Assembly: GCA_026705925.1 (NCBI GenBank)
Contig: JAPOZT010000034.1
Coordinates: 62,001 to 126,000 of the forward strand
Reading direction: 5' to 3'
Source of the DNA: Gemmatimonadota bacterium
GTDB lineage: Bacteria; JAAXHH01
Length of the DNA: 64,000 nt
The notes below the pieces were generated by a model. That model made no database searches, had not been told where the DNA came from, and saw nothing but the letters and a program-made list of their open reading frames with translations. A program made the translations under genes and the position numbers. Below are positions 1-8,639 of this stretch, one piece after another (position 1 is the first letter of the stretch; each line of letters opens with the position of its first letter).

Positions 1-277
1 GGTCGGCCGCCAGGTCCCGGGGCAGGTTAACCGCCCTGAGGAGCGGGCCGTCCAGGTGCTCGAGTATGAGTGCGCCGCTGTGGAAGACCAACGTCGTGGA
101 GGACGGCACCTGCTCTGCCGCGGCCCGGCCGGAGTTCAGGCTTCGCCCGGTACACAGCGCAACGCGCTTCCCGGCCGAGACGGCCCTTTGAAGCGCCTTG
201 CGCGTTACCGGGGAGACCTCGCGGCGCGACGTCAAAAGCGTGCCGTCGATGTCGATGGCAATCAGGTCGTAGGTCAT
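1..277 (-). CDS. HAD-superfamily Cof-type phosphatase, N-terminal part
   Basis: The frame begins with ATG at 277 and is still open at base 1, so only the first 92 residues are present. Residues 8-14 read DIDGTLL, the HAD motif I with the nucleophilic aspartate and the general acid two residues later. A second motif, CTGRS, follows near residue 46. This spacing is typical of Cof/YidA-like sugar-phosphate or flavin-nucleotide phosphatases, which act in the cytoplasm. The next gene upstream (317-1144) is a second HAD enzyme with the same opening motif, so the two look like tandem paralogues, probably co-transcribed. The substrate cannot be told from sequence. Confidence 0.85.
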   Translation of the reverse strand, partial: MTYDLIAIDIDGTLLTSRREVSPVTRKALQRAVSAGKRVALCTGRSLNSGRAAAEQVPSSTTLVFHSGALILEHLDGPLLRAVNLPRDLAAD

Positions 278-316
278 GGCTGCGGTGCTTTCAAATCAGT
301 AACTGATGCGGTCGGT

Positions 317-1144
317 TCAGTCTATGAAGCGCTCGATAGCCCGGGCGACGCCCTCGTCGTCCACGGAAGCCGTGACATAATCCGCCCGGGCGAGGATTTC
401 GGGGGGGCCATTGCCCATGGCCACGCCCAGGCCCGCGACGTCGAGCATTTCCAGGTCGTTCAGGTTGTCCCCCACGGCCATGACCTCGGAGAGACCGATC
501 CCGAGCAGTCGGGCCAGCCTGCGCAGCCCATCGCCCTTGGACACGCCGGCCGGCATGACCGTGATGACATGGTAGCCAGGGTCCCACGGACTGATTTCGA
601 AGACCACCTCCGCGTCCGGAAGTTGTGCCTTTATGTGCGATTTCCGGGATTCGACCCGTTCGTTGCGCTCGGCGACCGTGATGCAGGCAATATCCTGCCG
701 CAGAAACGCGCAGACGTCGTCCACCCGGTGAACGCGGTCGGCGTTCTGCGCGGCATAGTCTATAAACGCCTGGTTGTCCGGATCGAAGGAGTCGTAGTAG
801 AAGTACTGCACCTCGGGCAGGGGACCGTACACGATGGGATGAAACCCGATGCCGCGAAAGACCCGGACGGCATCCAGTGCAAGATGATTCGGAAGATTTC
901 GCAGATACCTGGCGCGGCGAGCGGGGACGTCGTATATCATGGCGCCGTTATTCAGTACGTAGGGGGCGTTCAGCGGCAGATGCCTCACGGCCTCCTCGGC
1001 GGAGGGCAGGCTACGCCCGGTACTCACCGTGACGCGGACGCCGCGGCCGGCCGCGTAGTGAACGGCGTCGACCGTGGCCCTGGACATTTCCCGCCTGCCG
1101 TCAAGCAGCGTGCCGTCGATGTCCAGGGCGAGGAGACGATACAT
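317..1144 (-). CDS. HAD-superfamily Cof-type hydrolase
   Basis: This 275-residue protein is complete and of normal length for Cof-type HAD phosphatases. It opens MYRLLALDIDGTLL (motif I, Asp nucleophile). It carries TVSTGRS (motif II), a lysine in VSKGDGL (motif III) and AVGDNLNDLEML (motif IV, metal-binding aspartates). The cap between motifs II and III is the alpha/beta type of class IIB phosphatases. It probably dephosphorylates a small phosphorylated metabolite in the cytoplasm; the substrate is not predictable. The gene lies just downstream of the terminator that closes the tRNA unit and 39 bases upstream of a second HAD gene. No clear promoter was found in its short upstream gap. Confidence 0.9.
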   Translation of the reverse strand: MYRLLALDIDGTLLDGRREMSRATVDAVHYAAGRGVRVTVSTGRSLPSAEEAVRHLPLNAPYVLNNGAMIYDVPARRARYLRNLPNHLALDAVRVFRGIGFHPIVYGPLPEVQYFYYDSFDPDNQAFIDYAAQNADRVHRVDDVCAFLRQDIACITVAERNERVESRKSHIKAQLPDAEVVFEISPWDPGYHVITVMPAGVSKGDGLRRLARLLGIGLSEVMAVGDNLNDLEMLDVAGLGVAMGNGPPEILARADYVTASVDDEGVARAIERFID

Positions 1145-1157
1145 GGCAGACCTAATT

Positions 1158-1190
1158 AAAAAACGGAGACTTCGGGAAAGCCTCCGTTTT
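1158..1190 (-). terminator. Rho-independent terminator of the tRNA unit
   Basis: On the minus strand AAAACGGAG and CTCCGTTTT form a 9-bp stem around a 13-base loop, followed by a run of six T. It sits just after tRNA-Val and before the HAD gene, so it ends the two-tRNA transcript. The A-rich flank on the other side could let it work weakly in both directions. Confidence 0.85.
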
Positions 1191-1212
1191 CCGTCGTAAC
1201 CTTTTCAACCGA

Positions 1213-1286
1213 TGGGCGCTAGTGGACTCGAACCACTGACCTCCACGATGTGAGCGTGGCACTCTAACCGGCTGAGCTAAGCGCCC
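1213..1286 (-). tRNA. tRNA-Val (anticodon CAC)
   Basis: On the minus strand the 74-base sequence folds into a full cloverleaf. The acceptor GGGCGCT pairs with AGCGCCC, followed by discriminator A. The anticodon stem CCACG/CGTGG encloses loop CTCACAT, giving anticodon CAC. The T-loop reads TTCGAGT. CCA is not encoded. It is the second gene of a two-tRNA unit. Confidence 0.95.
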
Positions 1287-1292
1287 GGCAAA

Positions 1293-1366
1293 TGGGCCCG
1301 CCAGGACTCGAACCTGGGACCGTCCGATTATGAGTCGGATGCTCTAACCAACTGAGCTACAGGCCC
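1293..1366 (-). tRNA. tRNA with CAU anticodon (elongator Met or lysidine-type Ile2)
   Basis: A 74-base cloverleaf on the minus strand has acceptor GGGCCTG paired with CGGGCCC (one T-G wobble) and discriminator A. The anticodon stem TCCGA/TCGGA surrounds loop CTCATAA, anticodon CAU. It is not an initiator: the first acceptor pair is a normal G-C and the anticodon stem lacks the run of three G-C pairs. CAU could be elongator methionine or the isoleucine tRNA modified by TilS; I cannot decide from sequence alone. It is first in the unit, right after the promoter at 1406-1434. Confidence 0.93.
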
Positions 1367-1405
1367 ATGGTTTACGCTCAGTCAGCATGCCCGATAAGCG
1401 GGATC

Positions 1406-1434
1406 AATATAGGCGAACGGCGGGTCATCGTCAA
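1406..1434 (-). promoter_or_regulatory. Sigma-70-type promoter of the tRNA pair
   Basis: On the minus strand TTGACG (1429-1434) and TATATT (1406-1411) are separated by exactly 17 bases. The predicted start is about 33 bases before the first tRNA. It lies between the end of dnaG and the tRNAs, so the tRNAs have their own transcription start. Confidence 0.75.
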
Positions 1435-1454
1435 GCAAAAGATAGGGGAGCTTT

Positions 1455-3284
1455 TCAGTCTCCGCGGGCCGATCGCAGCAGGACTTTTTCCTGTTGCTTG
1501 AGTTCCATGTAGGTGGCCATGGCGTCGTTCAATTCGCTGCTTCGCCCCCCCGATTCCATCTGCTTGATCTGTTCCATCAGGCGAGCCATGCTTTCCTTCA
1601 GACGTTTCTGCTTGATCCGGACGATATGGTCCCGGGCTCTCTGCTCCAGGTGAACGCCGGAGTCCGTCGTGTTGATCAGTTCCGTGATCACCCGCGCGGC
1701 CTCGTCGTCGCCGATGGTATCGATCAGGCCGGAAAGGTCGTAGGATCCCCCGTCGCCCAGCCCGGCGAGACACTGTTCGACAATCCGGCGGTACAGGGGA
1801 TACTTGAAATCCTGCGGCTCCAGCTGGCCTTCGACGAGTTCGGCGATGGTCCGGTCGCTGAGCATGAGCTGGACCAGGTCGCGTTCCACCCGCTCGTCGC
1901 CGTCCCGCGCCGGCGCGGTGGGGGTCGCCTGGCGATCACGCCCCACGGTACCCGAACCGCCCCGTCCACCCGAACCGCCCCGTCCACCCGAACCGCCCCG
2001 TCCACCAGGTCCGCTTGGGTGCCGCAGTTCAGAGGCCAGCAGGCCCTGCAGCGCCGGAAACCGGCGTTCGGCTTCTTCCCGGTACATTTCCCGGTGGACC
2101 AGGTTCGTCGTCTTTCGGATCAGGCCGGCCAGCGTACGGAATACCTCGTCCCGGTCGCCTGCTGCCTGTAGATTGGCATGAAAGCCCATGAAATCGGCCA
2201 GGGAATCGGCCTGTTCGACGAGTTTCATGAACCCGTCCTGCCCGTGTTCCCGCACGTAGGAATCGGGGTCGTAATCCTCCGGCAGCCGCACGACGCGGGT
2301 CCAGAGCCCGCTTTCCACCAGGGGCTCGATGGCACGCCAGGTCGCCCTCACGCCGGCCTGGTCCGAATCGTAGACGAGGTACGCCTGCTGCCCGTACCGC
2401 GCCAGGAGCCGGGCCTGTTCCCGCGTCAACGCCGTTCCGCACAGGGCGACCACCCCCTGAATCCCCTGTTCGTGCAGGCCGAGCAGGTCCATGTATCCTT
2501 CCACGACCAGCGCCTGTCCCTGCCGCCGCAACGCCTCCCGGGCCTGGTACAGGCCGTAGAGCACCTGGCTCTTGCGGTAGATCGGGGATTCGGGTGAATT
2601 GAGGTACTTGGGCTGGTCCTCGTCGGAAAGGGCTCTCCCGCCGAATCCGACCACGCGGCCGCTGGGCGCCTGTATGGGAAAGATAAGCCGTTTCCGGAAG
2701 GCATCGTAGGTACGCTGCTCACCCGTCTTGGCCAGTCCGGCCTTGACGAGCCAGTCCGCGCCGATACCCTTTTCCCGGGCGGCGCTGAGCAGGTCGTTCC
2801 AGGAATCGGGCGCGTAGCCGAGTCCGAAGGACTTTATCGTCTCTTCGGACAGCCCGCGCTGTTCGGCGTACCGCCGGACGACGGAATCCCGGCCGCTGTT
2901 CAGCAGCCGGTCGTGGAAGAACCGGGCGGCGAACCGGGTCACCCGCGCCAGACTTTCCGCCTCGCTGCCGGCCTCGCGTTCCCCTTGCGTATCCGGTATG
3001 GTGATATGGAGACGGCGGGCTACATGGTGGACCGCTTCGACGAACGTGACGTTCTCGTGCTCCATGAGGAAAGAGAACACGCTGCCGCCCTTGCCGCAGC
3101 CGAAACAGTGGAAGATCTGTTTTTCCGGGTTGACGCTGAAGGAAGGGGTCTTCTCGTCGTGAAACGGGCAGAGCCCCATGTAGTTTCTACCCGATCTGCG
3201 CAGCGTGACATAGTCGGACACGATGTCCACGATGTCCGCCTGCGACCGGATCGAATCGATGAGGTCTTCCGGTATCCGCGCCAA
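1455..3284 (-). CDS. dnaG: DNA primase DnaG
   Basis: This enzyme makes RNA primers at the replication fork, recruited by the DnaB helicase. The 609-residue protein has all expected parts. The N-terminal CHC2 zinc site uses C39, H42, C60 and C63. The catalytic core and TOPRIM domain show VVEGYMD with E262 and the acidic pair in YDSDQ near 306-308. The C-terminal region (about 450-609) is the helicase-binding bundle. Between core and C-terminus lies a glycine/arginine-rich linker (about 425-445) made by three exact 18-bp DNA repeats, which makes the protein slightly longer than the 581 residues of E. coli DnaG. It ends the long minus-strand run, just before the tRNA promoter. Confidence 0.97.
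   Translation of the reverse strand: MARIPEDLIDSIRSQADIVDIVSDYVTLRRSGRNYMGLCPFHDEKTPSFSVNPEKQIFHCFGCGKGGSVFSFLMEHENVTFVEAVHHVARRLHITIPDTQGEREAGSEAESLARVTRFAARFFHDRLLNSGRDSVVRRYAEQRGLSEETIKSFGLGYAPDSWNDLLSAAREKGIGADWLVKAGLAKTGEQRTYDAFRKRLIFPIQAPSGRVVGFGGRALSDEDQPKYLNSPESPIYRKSQVLYGLYQAREALRRQGQALVVEGYMDLLGLHEQGIQGVVALCGTALTREQARLLARYGQQAYLVYDSDQAGVRATWRAIEPLVESGLWTRVVRLPEDYDPDSYVREHGQDGFMKLVEQADSLADFMGFHANLQAAGDRDEVFRTLAGLIRKTTNLVHREMYREEAERRFPALQGLLASELRHPSGPGGRGGSGGRGGSGGRGGSGTVGRDRQATPTAPARDGDERVERDLVQLMLSDRTIAELVEGQLEPQDFKYPLYRRIVEQCLAGLGDGGSYDLSGLIDTIGDDEAARVITELINTTDSGVHLEQRARDHIVRIKQKRLKESMARLMEQIKQMESGGRSSELNDAMATYMELKQQEKVLLRSARGD
1953..2006. repeat. Three exact 18-bp tandem repeats inside dnaG
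   Basis: The unit CGAACCGCCCCGTCCACC occurs three times head to tail with no mismatch. On the coding strand it gives a repeated six-residue Gly/Arg/Ser block in the linker between the TOPRIM core and the helicase-binding domain. The perfect identity implies recent duplication or active slippage; copy number may differ between strains. Confidence 0.95.
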
Positions 3285-3335
3285 GGCGCTCTCCCCGCGT
3301 ATGCCGCCGGCCTGGGGCGGGCTTGTTCAAAGTCC

Positions 3336-3917
3336 TCACACCAGGTCGCATGCCTCGGGCGGCATCCAGTGCGCGTCCTGGTTCTCCCACTTGACGTTGC
3401 ACCCGATGGGGTTGGTGAGCGCCGTCCGCACGGGACGCCCCGCCGTCACGTCGTCGAGGGCCGCTTCCAGGTCGTTCACCGTGATGCCGTCCGCGTCCCG
3501 GGGGCTGTCGACGCCGCGGCCGGTATAGACCAGGCTACGGTCCCGGTCGAAGACGTAGAAGTGGGGCGTCCGGAGGGCGCCGTACGCCCGCGCGGTGTCC
3601 TGGGACAGGTCGCGCAGGTAAACCCACGGGAAGCGATGGACGTTCATCCGGGAGACCATGTGATCGAAGTCGTCGTCGGGATGGGTGACTTCGCTGTTGG
3701 AGTTGATCCCGACGAAACGTACACCGCGGGACCCGAATTTCTCCGCGGAAAGGCGTGTCACTTCGTCGGAACCGGTTACGTAGGGACAGTGGTTGCAGGT
3801 GAAGAACACCACCAGCGTCTCGGCGGTGGAGAAATCGTCCAGGCTGTAGGTCCTTCCGTCCGTCGCCGGAAGCGAGAACCCCGGCGCGGATTCGCCCAGT
3901 TGCAGCGTAAAGGCCAT
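3336..3917 (-). CDS. Thioredoxin-family (AhpC/TSA-like) redox protein
   Basis: The 193-residue protein has a thioredoxin fold with no signal peptide, so it is cytoplasmic. The N-terminus ([19 protein letters not shown]) is typical of peroxiredoxin/TlpA-like proteins. The active site reads [10 protein letters not shown], a C-x-x-C pair at the usual place after the first beta strand. The start is supported by an AGGAGG sequence eight bases before ATG. Similar proteins are annotated 'thioredoxin family protein' and thought to reduce disulfides or peroxides; no partner is visible here. It sits between mutS2 and dnaG on the same strand, an unremarkable position in the run. Confidence 0.88.
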   Translation of the reverse strand: MAFTLQLGESAPGFSLPATDGRTYSLDDFSTAETLVVFFTCNHCPYVTGSDEVTRLSAEKFGSRGVRFVGINSNSEVTHPDDDFDHMVSRMNVHRFPWVYLRDLSQDTARAYGALRTPHFYVFDRDRSLVYTGRGVDSPRDADGITVNDLEAALDDVTAGRPVRTALTNPIGCNVKWENQDAHWMPPEACDLV

Positions 3918-3996
3918 GATTGTCCTCCTGTCTCAAAAACACGAATTTAAATTGAAGATGGATCGTCCGTCTGCCGCGGTCTGAATCGGCCACCGT

Positions 3997-4034
3997 GGCG
4001 TCAGTGCGCGAACGCGGCGTCAGTGCGCGAACGC
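3997..4034. repeat. Two exact 19-bp tandem copies downstream of mutS2
   Basis: GGCGTCAGTGCGCGAACGC is repeated perfectly, head to tail, immediately after the mutS2 stop codon and before the thioredoxin gene. It is non-coding and one of several short duplications between genes in this window. Confidence 0.9.
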
Positions 4035-4036
4035 GC

Positions 4037-6613
4037 CTAATCTTTCATCTCCACGACGGTCACCCCGGTCCCCCCGTCGCGCTGTTCGGCGAAATGGGAG
4101 GACTTGACCAGGGGGTGGTTTTGCAGAAACTCCTGGATCGCGCTGCTCAGGGCCCCGGTCCCCTTACCATGAAGTATACGGATTTCGTTGAGGTCATCAA
4201 GGGCGGTCTGGTCGATGTAGCGATCCACGGCGTCGATGGCCTCCCCGGCGCGGAAACCCCGCACGTCCAGTTCCGTCAGGGCGGCGCGGGGACGGTCCGT
4301 CCGGACTTCGACGCGGGCTGCCGGTTTTCCCCGCGACGGCGCAGCGCCGGGTTTGTGGAGACGGACCTCGGACCGCCGGGCTGTGATCTCCATCCGACCG
4401 GTCCGGATGCGCAGCCGGTCTCCCTGGTCCTGGATCACGCTCCCTACCTGTCCCAGCGACGCCACCCACACCTCGTCGCCCGCCGAGATGGCCTTCCCGG
4501 CGCGTTCCTCGGAGGAGTTTCCGGCGCGCTCCGCTGTCGAGTCTCCGGCCGAATCCCCGGCGCGTTCCGCAGCGGCACCTGCCGTGCCCGCGGTGCCTGC
4601 CATGTCCGCGGCGCCTGCCGTGTCGGCGGTGCCCACCATCTCGGCGTCCCCTGCCATGTCGTCGGCGGCATCCCCGGCGTCCCCCGCCGATGAGGTATCT
4701 GAATCGATGGTATCGAGCATGCGCTGGAGCCGTTCGCGCTGGTCAACGACCGTCTTGCGCGATGCCTCGACGGACACGGCCGCGGCCTGTTCCCTGCGGA
4801 CCGTGGCCACCGCCTGGTCGATGGCGGCCTGGGCGTCTTTCAGCAACCGGTCCATCTTCTCCCGGCCGGCGGCGATCGTGTCGCGCTCTTTTTGACGGTA
4901 GGAAGCGATCTGGTCCTCGTAGGCCCGTTTCAGTCCATCCAGTTCGGTGCGAAGCCGGTCTGCCTGTTCCTGCGCGGTGACGAGCAGTTCGTGCTTGCGG
5001 TCCACTTCCATGATGACTTCGTCCAGGCGCTTTTCGGCGGTGCCCATGAAACGGGAGGCTCGCTCGAGCACGTCATCGGGCATGCCAAGCCGGCTGCCGA
5101 TTTCCAGCGCGTAACTGGCGCCGGGAATGCCCTGCCTGAACTGGTAGGAGGGCGTCAGGGTATCCACGTCGAAGATCATCGAACCGTTTTCCACCCCCTC
5201 GGTCCGGGTGGCGAATGCCTTGAGCGTATCGAAGTGGGTCGTGGCCGCAGTGACGGTCCCCCGCAGGGTCAGCGACTCCAGGATGGCCATGCCCATGGCC
5301 GATCCCGCCGATGGATCCGTGCCGGCGCCCAGCTCGTCGAGGAGCACCAGCGTGTGATCGTCAGCCTCCTCCAGTATGGTCCGGATATGCACCAGGTGGG
5401 CCGAGAAGGTACTCAGGTTCGCCTCGATCGACTGCTCGTCCCCGATGTCCGCGAAGATGGTGTCGAACACGGCGATTTCGGTGTCGTCGTCCGCCGGTAT
5501 GTGCAATCCGGCCTGGGCCATCATGGACAGGATGCCGATCGACTTCAGGGCGACCGTCTTGCCGCCCATGTTGGGACCGGTGATCACGAGCGTCTGCGCG
5601 CTTTCGCCGACCTGCAGGTTCAGCGGGACGACGGTTTCGCACTGGTCCGACAGCTCAAGGATGGGGTGCCGGGCGTTGCGCAGGACGATGCGCCCGTCGG
5701 TATTCAACCGCGGCGGCGCGGCCCGGAGGTCGATGGAAAGCACGGCGGCCGCGTGAAAGAAGTCGAGCTGGCCCAGCAGGCCGTAGGAAACGGCAATGGC
5801 TTCCACCTGCTGGTGTACCTGGTCGGTCAGGGACAGCAGGATGCGCTCGATCTCGCGGCCTTCCGCCACGATCAGTTCGCGCAGCCGGTTGTTGAATTCC
5901 ACGACGCCGATGGGTTCTATGAATACCGTGGCGCCGCTGGCCGACTGGTCGTGGACCACGCCCTGCACCTGGCCGCGGTGGTCCATGCGTACCGGGACCA
6001 CGTACCGCCCGTCCCGCATGGTGATGACCGGCTCCTGCAGCGCTTTGGCCCCGGCTTCCGACTGTATGAACCGCTGCAGCCAGTTTCGCGCGCGCTCCCG
6101 CATGGTCTGCTGGTCCGTGCGGATTCGACGCAATCCGGGACTGGCATGGTCGCGGATGTTGCCGTCGCCGTCGATGGCCTGCCCGATCGAGTTTTCGATC
6201 TCCTGGAAGTCTCCCAGCCCGGCCGTGAGGGATCCGACGTGCGGGGCCGAGGAACGATTCCGCACCTTCTGGCCGAATGCCCGCATGCGCCGGCTTACCC
6301 GGAGGGTGTCGGCCACGTCGAGAAGGGTCTGGGGCTCCATTCTTGCTCCGGCCACGCCGGCCTGTTCCAGGGCCCCGCCGATGTCCTTGATGCCCCGCAG
6401 GGGAACCGTTTCGGCCTGGTCCAGGAATCCGCGCATCTCGGTGACGGTCTGCAGGTTGTTCCCGATCACGACGACGTCTTTGCCCGGTTCCAGGGACATG
6501 GCCCGGCGGTGGCCCGGTGCGGAAACCGTCCTTTCCGAACACATGGTCCTGACGGCGTCGAATTCCAGTACTTTCAGCGTATGGGAAGGTATTCCGGGTT
6601 GCATGTCAGTCAT
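4037..6613 (-). CDS. mutS2: MutS2 endonuclease/ATPase
   Basis: MutS2 is a MutS-like ATPase linked to suppression of recombination and, in some bacteria, to rescue of collided ribosomes. The 858-residue protein has the MutS2 core, a Walker A (GPNMGGKT, 346-353) and downstream ATPase motifs including LLDELGAGTDP. It ends in a Smr domain from about residue 775, where LDVRG and the HGKGTG motif are intact. A long coiled-coil arm precedes an unusual stretch of about 70 residues (roughly 630-705) that is almost only Ala, Gly, Asp, Thr and Glu, absent from typical MutS2 of about 780 residues. The gene follows cvpA on the same strand, an arrangement seen in other bacteria. Confidence 0.96.
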   Translation of the reverse strand: MTDMQPGIPSHTLKVLEFDAVRTMCSERTVSAPGHRRAMSLEPGKDVVVIGNNLQTVTEMRGFLDQAETVPLRGIKDIGGALEQAGVAGARMEPQTLLDVADTLRVSRRMRAFGQKVRNRSSAPHVGSLTAGLGDFQEIENSIGQAIDGDGNIRDHASPGLRRIRTDQQTMRERARNWLQRFIQSEAGAKALQEPVITMRDGRYVVPVRMDHRGQVQGVVHDQSASGATVFIEPIGVVEFNNRLRELIVAEGREIERILLSLTDQVHQQVEAIAVSYGLLGQLDFFHAAAVLSIDLRAAPPRLNTDGRIVLRNARHPILELSDQCETVVPLNLQVGESAQTLVITGPNMGGKTVALKSIGILSMMAQAGLHIPADDDTEIAVFDTIFADIGDEQSIEANLSTFSAHLVHIRTILEEADDHTLVLLDELGAGTDPSAGSAMGMAILESLTLRGTVTAATTHFDTLKAFATRTEGVENGSMIFDVDTLTPSYQFRQGIPGASYALEIGSRLGMPDDVLERASRFMGTAEKRLDEVIMEVDRKHELLVTAQEQADRLRTELDGLKRAYEDQIASYRQKERDTIAAGREKMDRLLKDAQAAIDQAVATVRREQAAAVSVEASRKTVVDQRERLQRMLDTIDSDTSSAGDAGDAADDMAGDAEMVGTADTAGAADMAGTAGTAGAAAERAGDSAGDSTAERAGNSSEERAGKAISAGDEVWVASLGQVGSVIQDQGDRLRIRTGRMEITARRSEVRLHKPGAAPSRGKPAARVEVRTDRPRAALTELDVRGFRAGEAIDAVDRYIDQTALDDLNEIRILHGKGTGALSSAIQEFLQNHPLVKSSHFAEQRDGGTGVTVVEMKD

Positions 6614-6630
6614 TCTCGAATCGTCGACGG

Positions 6631-6684
6631 CCGGCTTCGCGCTTCGGACCGCCGGTTCACATCGACCGGCTTCGCGCTTCGGAC
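6631..6684. repeat. Direct repeat pair, 19 bp, upstream of mutS2
   Basis: CCGGCTTCGCGCTTCGGAC occurs at 6631-6649 and again at 6666-6684, 16 bases apart, in the gap between cvpA and mutS2. No function is evident. Confidence 0.85.
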
Positions 6685-6705
6685 AGGCCGCTTACCTCGG
6701 GCCGG

Positions 6706-7239
6706 CTACCTGGCAGTCAGGTACCGTTCCAGTTTCTCCATGACAGACGGGGAACCGGGCGCCACACTGTCCATGACGGTATCGATGATCGCCGGAATGA
6801 TCGACACGGTCTCCGGCGCCAGGGACGACCGGTCAAGCTGGGTCTTCGCCGTACCGGTAAACGGCATGAATGCGTAAAGGATCAACAGCAGGCTCGCGAT
6901 GACGCATCCGCGCGCGCCACCGAGCAGAAAGCCGGCCACGCGGTCGAGAAGGGACTTTGAAGCGCCCCGTAACGACCGGCCGGCCACGGCGGTCACGACG
7001 TTGACCACCGCGAGCGACAGGACCAGGCAGGCAAACAGGCTGAACCAGTGCAGCCAGCCGGTGGAAATGCCGGTCAAGCGGCCGAGGAAATCGGACACCA
7101 GGCCGAACTGGGTCAGGGAGATGGCCACCGCCGCGACGATGCCCGAAAGGTCGAGCAGGCTTCGGGCGAGTCCCTTGCCAAAGCCGGTTGCCGCCTGGTA
7201 CAAGACGAGAATCCCGATGGCGATATCGATCCAGTTCAT
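6706..7239 (-). CDS. cvpA: CvpA-family membrane protein
   Basis: The 177-residue protein has four hydrophobic segments predicted from the sequence and fits the CvpA (colicin V production) family. It begins MNWIDIAIGILVLYQ, a characteristic CvpA opening; an in-frame start further upstream would add 23 non-conserved residues that overlap a hairpin, so I chose ATG at 7239. CvpA proteins sit in the inner membrane and their molecular role is unsettled; they affect envelope homeostasis. Placement between yqeY and mutS2 is common and supports the call. Confidence 0.88.
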   Translation of the reverse strand: MNWIDIAIGILVLYQAATGFGKGLARSLLDLSGIVAAVAISLTQFGLVSDFLGRLTGISTGWLHWFSLFACLVLSLAVVNVVTAVAGRSLRGASKSLLDRVAGFLLGGARGCVIASLLLILYAFMPFTGTAKTQLDRSSLAPETVSIIPAIIDTVMDSVAPGSPSVMEKLERYLTAR

Positions 7240-7255
7240 GGCATCAAAACACGGA

Positions 7256-7283
7256 AAGCCTCCCCGGGGATTCGGAGAGGCTT
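7256..7283 (-). terminator. Possible weak terminator between yqeY and cvpA
   Basis: AAGCCTC and GAGGCTT form a 7-bp stem, followed on the minus strand by a broken T-rich run (TCCGTGTTTT). It could attenuate read-through from the rpsU-yqeY unit into cvpA. The T-tract is poor, so confidence is low. Confidence 0.4.
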
Positions 7284-7322
7284 CGGAATCAGGACCGCCG
7301 CTGACCACGATTTTTCAGGGAA

Positions 7323-7805
7323 TCATCCAGTCTGCATGGACTGCATGTCCTGCGTGGCCAGGTCGGCCAGGCATTCCCGTACGATGGTGTTGACGAGCCG
7401 CCCGTCCGCCCGGCCCTTTACCCGGGGCATGACCGCGCCCATGACCCTGCCCAGGTCTCCCGGTCCCACGGCGCCGGACCGTTCGATGGCTTCCAGTACC
7501 ACGGATCTGATATCTTCTTCGGACAGCTGTTCCGGAAGATAGGACGCGAGGATCTCCAGCTCTTCTTCGGCCTGTGCGACCAGGTCCTTTCGATCCCCCT
7601 TGACGGCGAATTCCAGCGCTTCTTTCCGGGCCTTGATAAGGGAAGAGACCACCTCGACCGTTTCCTCGTCCACCAGTTCGCTTCCCTTGGCGATCTCCCG
7701 GTTTTTGATCTGCGCGCGTATCATGCGGACCAGACCGAGGCGTACGGTCTCCCGGTTCCTGAGTGCCGACTTCATGTCATCCGTCAAACGCTCTTTAAGC
7801 GCCAT
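7323..7805 (-). CDS. yqeY: YqeY/GatB-related protein
   Basis: The 160-residue protein matches the YqeY family, a helical module also found at the C-terminus of the GatB subunit of tRNA-dependent amidotransferase. The visible family features are the N-terminal LKERLTDDMKSALRNR, the central YLPEQLSEEDI and a C-terminal GRVMGAVMPRVKGRADG. The free-standing version may act on aminoacyl-tRNA, but its role is not proved. It follows rpsU by 16 bases on the same strand, the classical rpsU-yqeY pair, and is surely co-transcribed with it. Confidence 0.94.
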   Translation of the reverse strand: MALKERLTDDMKSALRNRETVRLGLVRMIRAQIKNREIAKGSELVDEETVEVVSSLIKARKEALEFAVKGDRKDLVAQAEEELEILASYLPEQLSEEDIRSVVLEAIERSGAVGPGDLGRVMGAVMPRVKGRADGRLVNTIVRECLADLATQDMQSMQTG

Positions 7806-7821
7806 GACCCGCTCCGGTCGA

Positions 7822-8019
7822 TCAGTATCTTTCCTGCTGGAGCCGCTTCTGATTCTTCCGTTTCGCCGCGTTCAGCTTGCGCTTGCGTTTCGCGCTTGGT
7901 TTCTCGAAATGCTGATGCTTGCGTATTTCAGACATGATGCCGACTTTCTCGCAAGTCTTGGTAAAACGCCGCAGGGCCTTTTCGAACGGTTCTCCTTCCC
8001 TGACACGAATACCTGGCAT
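7822..8019 (-). CDS. rpsU: Small ribosomal subunit protein bS21
   Basis: This basic 65-residue protein is bS21, a 30S component near the mRNA exit that helps initiation. The N-terminus [19 protein letters not shown] and the Lys/Arg-rich tail ([11 protein letters not shown]) are diagnostic. I chose ATG at 8019 rather than an upstream in-frame codon because a GAGGGGG sequence lies about nine bases before it and homologues start here. The gene heads the rpsU-yqeY pair and a candidate promoter lies at 8093-8121. Confidence 0.97.
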   Translation of the reverse strand: MPGIRVREGEPFEKALRRFTKTCEKVGIMSEIRKHQHFEKPSAKRKRKLNAAKRKNQKRLQQERY

Positions 8020-8092
8020 CCTCACACCCCCTCTCATGCCACTCGAATCGGGTGAACCAAGTCTTACTCTCCGTCTCTATTCAAGCCTACCT

Positions 8093-8121
8093 AATATGCC
8101 ATGAACCTACTGGAAAAGCAA
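8093..8121 (-). promoter_or_regulatory. Candidate promoter for rpsU-yqeY
   Basis: On the minus strand TTGCTT (8116-8121) and CATATT (8093-8098) are 17 bases apart, about 75 bases before the rpsU start. The match is partial (three of six and four of six), but the 155-base gap is otherwise unexplained and AT-rich. Confidence 0.45.
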
Positions 8122-8174
8122 GGAGATTAATTCGTTCGAACCCGATATGGGCTTTTCGTCCCGCCAAACGATGC

Positions 8175-8519
8175 TCAAGCGGCCAGTTCGGGCATTTTGC
8201 GTCCTCCGAGCAGGTGCATGTGGAGGTGGAAAACGGTCTGGCCGCCGTCCCGGCCACAGTTGACGATCAGCCGGTATCCGCCTGCGTCGACGCCGGCTTC
8301 CCGGGCGATCCGGTTCGCCGCCGCCGTGAGCCGGCTCATGACCCCTGCCGTATCGGTGCCCAGGTCGGCGACCGTTTCGATATGCACCCGCGGTACGACG
8401 AGGATATGTACCGGGGCAGCGGGATTAATGTCCCGGAAGGCCACGACGTGCTCGTCTTCGTAGACGAATTCGGTGGGCAGCGATCCGTCGATGATCCGGC
8501 AGAACAGGCACTCGGGCAT
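8175..8519 (-). CDS. HIT-family nucleotide hydrolase (HinT-like)
   Basis: The 114-residue cytoplasmic protein belongs to the histidine-triad superfamily. The start region CLFCRIIDG carries the two cysteines common in HinT proteins, and the catalytic triad is FHLHMHLLGG near residue 100. Such enzymes hydrolyse AMP-lysine or aminoacyl-adenylate-type phosphoramidates. ATG at 8519 is preferred: GGAGGA lies seven bases upstream, whereas the longer frame would start at TTG. It lies between rsmE and rpsU in the minus-strand run. Confidence 0.94.
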   Translation of the reverse strand: MPECLFCRIIDGSLPTEFVYEDEHVVAFRDINPAAPVHILVVPRVHIETVADLGTDTAGVMSRLTAAANRIAREAGVDAGGYRLIVNCGRDGGQTVFHLHMHLLGGRKMPELAA

Positions 8520-8639
8520 ATCATCGTCCTCCAATGCGCCTCGTGCACGGCACGGGGCGGTGAATCCCGGCGGCTTCGGTCACGTAGTTGTGACGCCCGG
8601 CGCCCGCGATCACGGTTCGGTGACTCCTGTCGGCCTCGG

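Noticed and set aside
4892..6877. 661-codon open frame on the plus strand
   Set aside because: Antisense shadow of mutS2 and cvpA.
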